Part shown: piece by piece, positions 1 to 5,562 of the stretch | Layout of the letters: the number at the start of each line of letters is the position of its first letter | Numbering within the stretch: the stretch's first letter is position 1 | Assembly (NCBI GenBank): GCA_027064485.1 | Contig: JAMOPR010000159.1 | Location: 1-11,409, forward strand | DNA: 11,409 bases | Direction of reading: 5' to 3' | Source: Desulfurobacteriaceae bacterium | GTDB lineage: Bacteria; Aquificota; Aquificia; Desulfurobacteriales; Desulfurobacteriaceae | The notes under the pieces: model-generated | What the model was told of the DNA's origin: nothing | Databases searched by the model: none | The model's input: only the letters and a program-made list of their open reading frames with translations | Translations under genes and position numbers: made by a program

Positions 1-117
1 GTTTCTGATTTTTGCGATTGCACAGTAAAGAGCTGATAGCGCGAAAAATAAGGGGTATAGAAGGGCGTAAGCGCCTTCTTTTTTAGCTACTTTTTTCCTT
101 AGCGTTTCTGCGTTCAA
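1..117 (-). CDS. lpxK: Tetraacyldisaccharide 4'-kinase, N-terminal 39 residues only (runs off the left edge)
   Basis: This partial gene reads open from a TTG at 117..115 to the window edge. The N-terminus contains the segment EGAYALLYPLFFALSALYC followed by AIAKIRN. A basic start, then a hydrophobic stretch with PL and LY, then a conserved arginine, is the usual LpxK beginning (E. coli has PLSWLYG). LpxK phosphorylates the 4' position of the lipid A disaccharide at the inner membrane, just before Kdo is added. The start is tightly constrained. A TGA sits in frame directly upstream, TTG is the only ATG/GTG/TTG codon in the 39 visible codons, and GGAG lies 7 bases before it. The start overlaps the waaA stop as TTGA (4 bases). 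The ATP-binding P-loop would lie outside the window, so the name rests on the N-terminus plus the waaA neighbour. Confidence 0.65.
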   Translation of the reverse strand, partial: MNAETLRKKVAKKEGAYALLYPLFFALSALYCAIAKIRN

Positions 118-1286
118 TCACCTTCTCCTATGGCTGTAAGAATCTTTTCTAATACGTTTTTCTGTTTAAGGTAGTTTTTGTGGATTTTTTCTGCAAGGTT
201 TTTTCTTTCTACTTCGTTTGACAGTAGTTTTTTTAACGTTCCCGATATTTGGGATGCTTCTATTTTAGGTATTTGGAGTGTTTCTACGACGTCTTCAAAG
301 GATTCAACGTGCATTCCTACTATTACAGGTTTTTCCCAGGCTACTGCTTCCACAGGGTTGTGTCCTCCAATTCCTTTTACGAAGCTTCCGCCTATAACTG
401 CTACGTCGCAGTAAGCGTAAAGGGAGGAGAGTTCACCTATGGTGTCTATTACGTAAAATTCTACATTTTCTTCGACTGTTTTTGTTTGACTGCGGAGGGC
501 GGTTTTAGAGGGAGGGGTGGGGATTTTTCTGTTGACGTGCCTTGGGGCTATTATGGTTAGTAGATTTATACCTTTAGATTTGAGATAGTAATGGGTTTGG
601 ACGGCTAATTCCTCTTCACCTTCGTGCGTGCTTCCCCAGAGGATGATTTTCCTGTTTCCTTTTACTGTTAGGGGAACTTTAGGTGGGAGTGTGAGGGCAA
701 ACTTTAGGTTTCCTACTACTTTTACTTTTTTAAAGCCTAACCCTTTGGCTTTTTCTGCATCGCTTTCGCTTTTTGCCAAAAATACAGCGTTTGAAAGGAG
801 TGGGGATATGAAGGATTTAAACTTCTGTAAGCGTTTGAAAGTTTTTTCAGATATTTTGCCGCTTACGAAGTATACGGGGATGTTAAGGTCTTTTGCCGAT
901 TTTAGGAGGGAAAGCCATATTTCTGTTTCAAATATGAGGATTTTTTTGAATTTTCCTTTTTTTAAAAAGGATTTTGTAAGTGGGTAGAAATCGAGCGGAA
1001 TTATCCTTGATGGAATATCTGGAAAGAGTTTTTGGGCTCTTGAGAGTCCGTAGTCTGTGAAGGTGGTTATGGTTATGTTGTTTTTGAGCTTTTCTATGAG
1101 CGGTTTGCAGGTGTTGATTTCACCGATGCTGGCGGCGTGAAGGAGAATTTTACCTGTGGCTTCTGGAGGAATAAAAGAGGAGAGGCGATTTTTTAGGAAT
1201 ATGTTTCCTCTTTTTCTGCTTTTAAGCTTTATTACCGGGAAAAAAGGTATGGATAGCAATATTAGCAGGTTGTAGAGCCAGAACAC
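114..1286 (-). CDS. waaA: 3-deoxy-D-manno-octulosonic acid (Kdo) transferase, GT30 family
   Basis: WaaA transfers Kdo from CMP-Kdo to lipid A precursor at the cytoplasmic face of the inner membrane, starting the LPS inner core. The protein has 390 residues, near the usual 350-430. A hydrophobic N-terminus (about residues 3-20) is the likely membrane anchor. Family motifs are present: HAASIGE (50-56), whose Glu56 matches the proposed catalytic base of Aquifex WaaA; ETEIW (120-124); GSTHEGEE (218-225); APRH (247-250); and a C-terminal CMP-Kdo-binding block GGSFV...GGHNPVEA (299-314). It starts at GTG (1286..1284), with AGGGA 7 bases upstream, and shares one base with the queE stop (TAGTG). It is followed by lpxK with a 4-base overlap, so two consecutive lipid A steps are translationally coupled. 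I see no missing key residue. Confidence 0.93.
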   Translation of the reverse strand: MFWLYNLLILLSIPFFPVIKLKSRKRGNIFLKNRLSSFIPPEATGKILLHAASIGEINTCKPLIEKLKNNITITTFTDYGLSRAQKLFPDIPSRIIPLDFYPLTKSFLKKGKFKKILIFETEIWLSLLKSAKDLNIPVYFVSGKISEKTFKRLQKFKSFISPLLSNAVFLAKSESDAEKAKGLGFKKVKVVGNLKFALTLPPKVPLTVKGNRKIILWGSTHEGEEELAVQTHYYLKSKGINLLTIIAPRHVNRKIPTPPSKTALRSQTKTVEENVEFYVIDTIGELSSLYAYCDVAVIGGSFVKGIGGHNPVEAVAWEKPVIVGMHVESFEDVVETLQIPKIEASQISGTLKKLLSNEVERKNLAEKIHKNYLKQKNVLEKILTAIGEGD

Positions 1287-1951
1287 TACTTTATCCCTAT
1301 GAGTTTATGGATTTGGGGAATTATACGAATGTTTGTTTTGTTTATGAATTCCCTATCAGATAGAATCATTTTAATGACTTTTTTAACGGTTTCTGAGTAG
1401 TTTTCTTTTGGGGTTTCTATGGGCTGGATAACCGGTGTGTGGGAGGGGAGCGGTTTTGCTTTTAGGATTAAGTCTTTTGCAAATTTAAAATCTTCATCTG
1501 TTAAGACGCCAATTTTTAGTTCCGAATTTTTGTAAAACTTTAGAAGGTTGAGTGCGTTTTCTACTGGAAATTTTTCCTTCATAGAAGGGGGTTTGGGGGA
1601 TACCACTAACTTTAGTTTTTCCTGCGGTAAGTCGTTTCTAAATATTGCTCCGCAGGTTTCTACTATTATTTCCTTTATATTTTTCTGCTTTTTGAGTTCT
1701 TCTATTAGGACGTTAATCTTTTCTTCTTCTAAGGGTTCGCCTCCTGTTATTATGACTGTTGGAAGATTTTGTTTTTGGGCTTCCTTTATTAGGTGGGATA
1801 TGGGGATTTTTTTAGGACTGTTCCAAGAGTAAGAAGTATCGCACAATTTACACCTAATAGAGCATTTTCCTGTTCGTATGAAGAAAGCTGGTTTCCCTAC
1901 GTTTAAGCCTTCTCCCTGTATTGATACGAACGTTTCTGTTAGCGAAATCAT
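1286..1951 (-). CDS. queE: 7-carboxy-7-deazaguanine synthase, radical SAM
   Basis: QueE is a radical SAM enzyme that turns 6-carboxytetrahydropterin into 7-carboxy-7-deazaguanine, a step toward preQ0 and queuosine in tRNA wobble positions. The 221-residue protein has the family's early QGEG (12-15). Its iron-sulfur cluster cysteines are C30, C34 and C37 in the CX3CX2C spacing, followed by DTSYSW. It also has TGGEP (69-73) for SAM binding, ETCG (98-101), VSPK (117-120) and a C-terminal PQIHKL motif. The start ATG (1951..1949) shares one base with the cobO stop (TGATG). Its nearest AGGA is 11 bases away, so initiation probably depends on coupling to cobO. No other queuosine gene (queD, queC, queF, tgt) is visible. 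An unrelated activating enzyme is less likely because the QGEG start and the short length are typical of QueE. Confidence 0.93.
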   Translation of the reverse strand: MISLTETFVSIQGEGLNVGKPAFFIRTGKCSIRCKLCDTSYSWNSPKKIPISHLIKEAQKQNLPTVIITGGEPLEEEKINVLIEELKKQKNIKEIIVETCGAIFRNDLPQEKLKLVVSPKPPSMKEKFPVENALNLLKFYKNSELKIGVLTDEDFKFAKDLILKAKPLPSHTPVIQPIETPKENYSETVKKVIKMILSDREFINKTNIRIIPQIHKLIGIK

Positions 1952-2457
1952 CAGTAATCTATTCCTTTCCTCGCTTTAATGTTTTTGTAGTAGGGATGTT
2001 TTATTAACTCAAAGTAGGTTACGTAGTCTGCTAACTTTATAAATTCAGCGGGAGCGTGTCTACCTGTGAGGACTAATTCTAATTTTTTAGGTTTGTTCTT
2101 TATAAAGTTAACAACATCTTCTATTTTTAAGAGTTTGAGGTGAACGGCAACGTTTACTTCGTCTAAAACCATCAGATTGAATTGGGGGGCTAAGTCTACT
2201 GCTAATTTCAGCCCTTTTTCTGCTAACGTTCTGTCTTCTTCTGTAGGGTTAAAGTCATAGTTTTCCCTTCCTGTTTGAATAAACGTTATTTGCGGGAAAT
2301 TTTTGAGAGCGAATAACTCTCCTGTTGGTTTTCCTTTTATGAACTGAATAAAACAACATTTTAGCCCGTTGCCGGCTGCCCTTACTGTTAAACCTAAAGC
2401 AGCAGTTGTTTTTCCCTTGCCGTTACCGGTGTAAACGTGGATGAAACCTTTAAACAA
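1951..2457 (-). CDS. cobO: ATP:cob(I)alamin adenosyltransferase, CobA/CobO/BtuR type
   Basis: This enzyme moves the adenosyl group of ATP onto the cobalt of cob(I)alamin or corrinoid precursors to make the coenzyme form. The 168-residue protein begins with the family's altered P-loop GNGKGKTT (11-18). It also has VLDEVNVAV (the 'DE' block), LTGRHAP, and a C-terminal HPYYKNIKARKGIDY stretch matching the usual HPY...GIE-type ending. It starts at TTG (2457..2455), inside the end of dxr with an 8-base overlap. The start is supported by GGAG 7 bases upstream and by the family N-terminus lying immediately after it; I see no nearby in-frame ATG. The gene is shorter than E. coli BtuR (about 196 residues) because it lacks an N-terminal extension. 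No other cobalamin genes are nearby, so it may serve salvage or the last steps of a pathway encoded elsewhere. Confidence 0.92.
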   Translation of the reverse strand: MFKGFIHVYTGNGKGKTTAALGLTVRAAGNGLKCCFIQFIKGKPTGELFALKNFPQITFIQTGRENYDFNPTEEDRTLAEKGLKLAVDLAPQFNLMVLDEVNVAVHLKLLKIEDVVNFIKNKPKKLELVLTGRHAPAEFIKLADYVTYFELIKHPYYKNIKARKGIDY

Positions 2458-3574
2458 GGTATTTCTCCGCCACTTTTTTTGCTAATTCTTTTGCTTCTTT
2501 ATCTATCTTTGTAACCTCTTCGATGGAAGAGGGTGGTGGAGCGTTAAATCTGCTCAGGGTTTCTTCTATTATGGCAGGTATGTGGATGAATTTGATTTTT
2601 CTGTTTAGGAAGAGTTCTACGGCTATTTCATCTGCTGCGTTGAGGACTATTGGGTAGGGATATCCTGCCTTTAGAGATTCGTAGGCTAATTTAAGGCATG
2701 GGAATTTTTTTGTGTTCGGTTCTTCAAATTCTAAGTTTAAACCATATAAGTTAAGGTTTAGTTCTGGGAAAGGAAGAGGAAGCCTTTCGGGATAAGAGAG
2801 GGCGTAGGCGATGGGGATTTTCATGTCTGCCGTTCCCATCTGTGCGATGATGGAGTTATCTATAAACTTAACTAACGAATGGACTATGCTTTGAGGATGG
2901 ATTACCGTTTTAATTTTTTCCGGTGAAAGTTCAAATAACCAGAAAGCTTCTATGACTTCAAGCCCTTTGTTCATTAAAGTTGCTGAGTCTATCGTTACTT
3001 TTTTGCCCATGCTCCAGTTGGGGTGATTTAGAGCTTCTTCTACCGTTACTGACTCTAAGTTTTCTCTGTTTCTGAAAGGTCCTCCGGAGGCTGTTAAGAT
3101 TATTTCTTTAACGTTTTCTTTTCTTTCACCCTGAAGACACTGGAAAATGGCAGAATGTTCGCTGTCAACGGGAATTATCTCTTTTGCCCTTTCTTTTATG
3201 AATTTGCCAGCGCAGACTAAGGATTCTTTGTTGGCAAGGGCTATCCTTGCACCTTTACAGGCACACCAGTAGGTTGGCATTATTCCTGCTGAACCGGTTA
3301 TTGCAGAGACTGCAATGTCAAAATCTATGTCCTCTATGAGTTTTTTTATTCCTTTAAGTCCTTCGTATGTTTTAACGTTTTCTGGTTTTGAAGAGAAATT
3401 ACTGTAGAGGGCTATTGCTTCTGGAGAAAACTTTTCTGTTTGTTGTAACAGTTTTCTTTCGTTTTTCCCTGCTACAAGTCCTACAACTTTAAACTTTTTG
3501 GGAAATTGCTCTATAACTTTTAGTGTGTTTTCTCCTATAGAGCCTGTAGAGCCTAATATAAGAACTCTTTTCAT
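2450..3574 (-). CDS. dxr: 1-deoxy-D-xylulose 5-phosphate reductoisomerase
   Basis: Dxr (IspC) converts DXP to 2-C-methyl-D-erythritol 4-phosphate with NADPH and a divalent metal, the committed step of the MEP isoprenoid pathway in the cytoplasm. The 374-residue protein has the NADPH-binding GSTGSIGENTL (8-18), ANKESLV (114-120), the metal ligands D137 and E139 in VDSEHSAIFQ, and TASGGPFR (161-168). The flexible active-site loop HPNWSMG (184-190) is present, and DSATLMNKGLE (196-206) carries the third metal ligand E206. HPQSIVHS and QMGTADMK follow. The C-terminal helical domain is complete. The ATG start (3574..3572) lies one base after the hisS stop, with no good ribosome site of its own, which suggests reinitiation after hisS. 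The 3' end overlaps cobO by 8 bases. All catalytic residues I can place are intact. Confidence 0.97.
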   Translation of the reverse strand: MKRVLILGSTGSIGENTLKVIEQFPKKFKVVGLVAGKNERKLLQQTEKFSPEAIALYSNFSSKPENVKTYEGLKGIKKLIEDIDFDIAVSAITGSAGIMPTYWCACKGARIALANKESLVCAGKFIKERAKEIIPVDSEHSAIFQCLQGERKENVKEIILTASGGPFRNRENLESVTVEEALNHPNWSMGKKVTIDSATLMNKGLEVIEAFWLFELSPEKIKTVIHPQSIVHSLVKFIDNSIIAQMGTADMKIPIAYALSYPERLPLPFPELNLNLYGLNLEFEEPNTKKFPCLKLAYESLKAGYPYPIVLNAADEIAVELFLNRKIKFIHIPAIIEETLSRFNAPPPSSIEEVTKIDKEAKELAKKVAEKYLV

Positions 3575-3575
3575 C

Positions 3576-4808
3576 TTAAATCCGCGCTATCAATTCTTCT
3601 ACTGAGGTTATCTTTTCCTGTTTCCCTGTTTCTAATTCTTTTAGGGAGTAAAATCCTTCTTCTAACTCTCTATCGCCGATTATTATTGCGTATTTTGCTC
3701 TCTCTCTGTCTGCTGCTTTCATTTGGGATTTAAAGCTTCCCTGTCTGTGGTCTATTTGGGTTTTTATGCCTTTCTGGCGCAGGAGCGTTAAGAGTTTTAA
3801 GCCTTCTTTGTAGGCTTCCTCACCGCCTGTTACTATAAATAAGCCTTCTCTTTTTTGTTCTTCGTCAGGGATTAAAAGCATAACTCTATCTATGCCCATT
3901 GCAAATCCAAGAGCTGGTGTTGGAGGACCTTTTAATTCCTCTATCAGTTTGTCGTAGCGTCCGCCCGCTAAGATGGTGCTTTGTGCGCCTAACTGGGTTG
4001 ATTTAAATTCAAATACCGTTTTTGTGTAGTAGTCGAGACCGCGCACTAAGTGGGGATTTTCTTTGAAAGGAACGTTCAGCAGAGATAAGTAATTTTTAAC
4101 TTTCTCAAAATGTTTTTTACATTCTTTGCAGAGGAAATTGGTTATTATAGGTGCGTTTTTGACTATTTTCTGGCAGTTTTCGTTTTTACAGTCTAAAACT
4201 CTTAAAGGATTTCTTTTGAACCTTTCTTTGCAGTCCTGACATAATTCCTCTTCGTAGCTTTGGAGGTATTCTATAAGCGCTTTTCTGTATAAGGGGCGAC
4301 AGCTTTCGCAACCGATGGAGTTTAATTCTAACGTTGCATCTATCTTTAGTTTGTTAAGTATATCCTGTGCTGTTTTTATGAGTTCTGCGTCAGCACCGGG
4401 GCTTGATAAACCGAACACTTCGCATCCAGCCTGGAAAAACTGCCTTTTCCTTCCGGCTTGGGGTCTTTCGAATCGGAACATTGGTCCTACGTAGAACCAT
4501 TTTGTAAAAGGTTCTTTGGCGTATATTCCGTGCTGAACGTATGCCCTTGCTGCTGATGCTGTTCCTTCTGGGCGGAGTGCAATTGTTCTTCCTCCCTTGT
4601 CTTCAAATATATACATTTCTTTTTGAACTATATCGGTAGTTTCTCCGACGCTGCGAGAAAAGAGTCTTGCTTCTTCAAAGATAGGAAGTATAACTTCTTT
4701 AAATCCCGCAGTTTCAACCGTTTTTTTGAAAGTATCTACTACTCTTTCAAATTTTTCACTTTCCGGCGGTATTAAATCTTCAACACCTCTTATTGTTCTG
4801 AATTCCAT
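3576..4808 (-). CDS. hisS: Histidyl-tRNA synthetase
   Basis: HisS is a class II aminoacyl-tRNA synthetase that charges tRNA-His. At 410 residues it has the usual length. Motifs in order are RPEGTAS (79-85), motif 2 FRFERPQAGRKRQF (111-124), the histidine-binding RGLDYYTKTVFEF (256-268), AGGRYDKL (281-288), motif 3 LGFAMGIDRVM (300-310) and a C-terminal anticodon-binding domain (about 320-410). The domain between motifs 2 and 3 carries eight cysteines in four pairs: C167/C170, C190/C193, C207/C212 and C227/C230. Such pairs occur in part of the bacterial HisS family and suggest bound zinc, but that is inference here. The start ATG has a strong AGGAGG 4 bases upstream that overlaps the TAG stop of the TPR gene. 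Confidence 0.98.
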   Translation of the reverse strand: MEFRTIRGVEDLIPPESEKFERVVDTFKKTVETAGFKEVILPIFEEARLFSRSVGETTDIVQKEMYIFEDKGGRTIALRPEGTASAARAYVQHGIYAKEPFTKWFYVGPMFRFERPQAGRKRQFFQAGCEVFGLSSPGADAELIKTAQDILNKLKIDATLELNSIGCESCRPLYRKALIEYLQSYEEELCQDCKERFKRNPLRVLDCKNENCQKIVKNAPIITNFLCKECKKHFEKVKNYLSLLNVPFKENPHLVRGLDYYTKTVFEFKSTQLGAQSTILAGGRYDKLIEELKGPPTPALGFAMGIDRVMLLIPDEEQKREGLFIVTGGEEAYKEGLKLLTLLRQKGIKTQIDHRQGSFKSQMKAADRERAKYAIIIGDRELEEGFYSLKELETGKQEKITSVEELIARI

Positions 4809-4812
4809 TGTT

Positions 4813-4819
4813 CCTCCTA
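4813..4819 (-). promoter_or_regulatory. hisS ribosome binding site overlapping the upstream stop codon
   Basis: The minus strand reads TAGGAGG, in which TAG is the stop of the TPR gene and AGGAGG is a full Shine-Dalgarno sequence 4 bases before the hisS ATG. Ribosomes finishing the TPR gene would be placed directly on the hisS initiation site. Confidence 0.8.
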
Positions 4820-5497
4820 ATCTTTAGAAAAGAGCTGTTGGGCAAGCTGAGTTATAGGAAGGTTGGGGTAATCGCCTTTTAAAGCATCTAAGGCGTCTTT
4901 GGCTTCCTGGTGGTTTCCTTTTATGAGTCCGATTATCTCTCTGTATTCTAAAGCTTCTGGGTAGGTCCAATCTTTATCTCTTTTAATCGAATCTAACAGG
5001 GATTCGGCTTTATTTATTTGTTTTTTGTTTAATGCGTTTGCTGCTAATGAAGTTGTTGCAGGAGAAGATATTAGGAAATTTTCAGAATTCCTACTTTTTT
5101 CTAAAAGTAGAGTTTTGTTTTCCAACTTTCCTGCTAAAAATGCTGCAATTTTTGAAGAAGGAGCACTTGGAAATTTGGAGACAGCAATATTGAAGTATTT
5201 TATTGCTTCTTTTTTTCTTCCATTTCTTAAGTAAAATAAACCTTTATCTACTATGAGAGTGGCTTGTTTTTCTACGCTTATTTCGTGCCATTTGTATATC
5301 CCCCAGCTACTTAAGCTTACCAATAAAATGGCGGTTGTGAGGGCTAACTTTTTCCAGTGTTTTGTTATTAGGTTGTAAAGTTTGTAGATATCAAAAACCA
5401 ACTGTTCGGCTTGAGGGGTGTCTATTTTTTCCGGAACGTGTATTGGAGGTTCCTCTTTTTTCTTTTTTTGGTATGCTCTGTAAGGTGGTTTTTTCAA
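4817..5497 (-). CDS. Membrane-anchored TPR-like protein, YfgM-like
   Basis: This 226-residue protein has a basic, proline-rich cytoplasmic N-terminus (residues 1-50). One membrane segment follows (about 51-68, LALTTAILLVSLSSWGIY), then an outer part rich in short helices. That part includes TPR-like units, such as KGLFYLRNGRKKEAIKYFN around 85-103 and helices near 152-172 and 180-207. The single-pass layout and the TPR-like outer domain resemble E. coli YfgM, a SecYEG-associated periplasmic chaperone partner encoded next to hisS. The resemblance is architectural and positional; I cannot show sequence homology. It starts at TTG (5497..5495), with a perfect AGGAGGT 5 bases upstream, and is the first gene of the seven-gene minus-strand run. 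Alternatives are a generic TPR lipid- or envelope-assembly factor. Confidence 0.7.
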   Translation of the reverse strand: MKKPPYRAYQKKKKEEPPIHVPEKIDTPQAEQLVFDIYKLYNLITKHWKKLALTTAILLVSLSSWGIYKWHEISVEKQATLIVDKGLFYLRNGRKKEAIKYFNIAVSKFPSAPSSKIAAFLAGKLENKTLLLEKSRNSENFLISSPATTSLAANALNKKQINKAESLLDSIKRDKDWTYPEALEYREIIGLIKGNHQEAKDALDALKGDYPNLPITQLAQQLFSKD

Positions 5498-5502
5498 CGA
5501 AT

Positions 5503-5509
5503 ACCTCCT
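5503..5509 (-). promoter_or_regulatory. Ribosome binding site fixing the TTG start of the TPR gene
   Basis: AGGAGGT on the minus strand, 5 bases before the TTG at 5497, is a full match to the 16S rRNA tail and supports this non-ATG start. Confidence 0.75.
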
Positions 5510-5523
5510 ATAATATTTTTCTG

Positions 5524-5529
5524 GATAAT
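5524..5529 (+). promoter_or_regulatory. Candidate -10 box for the GGDEF-EAL gene
   Basis: GATAAT matches five of six -10 consensus bases and ends 33 bases before the TTG start at 5563. That predicts a start near 5536 and a leader of about 27 bases. No convincing -35 is seen. A perfect TATAAT at 5509-5514 is an alternative, but it also lacks a -35. Confidence 0.3.
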
Positions 5530-5531
5530 GA

Positions 5532-5540
5532 ATTTTAGCA
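5532..5540 (-). promoter_or_regulatory. Candidate extended -10 promoter for the TPR-hisS-dxr-cobO-queE-waaA-lpxK operon
   Basis: The minus strand reads TGCTAAAAT, a match to the extended -10 pattern TGnTAnAAT. No good -35 is visible, which is tolerated by extended -10 promoters. The predicted transcript start is near 5525, giving a leader of about 28 bases, close to the spacing at the other candidate promoters in this window. Confidence 0.4.
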
Positions 5541-5562
5541 GTTTGTTCTTGAGGGAAGGAGT

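Noticed and set aside
59..84. Hairpin with GTAA loop and a bulge, followed by a run of T on the plus strand, resembling an intrinsic terminator
   Set aside because: It lies inside the open lpxK frame on the minus strand, no plus-strand gene ends nearby, and on the minus strand the T run is on the wrong side of the stem.
5509..5514. Perfect TATAAT on the plus strand upstream of the GGDEF-EAL gene
   Set aside because: There is no -35 at a suitable spacing, and the sequence partly reflects the ribosome binding site region of the opposite-strand TPR gene. It is kept only as an alternative to 5524-5529.
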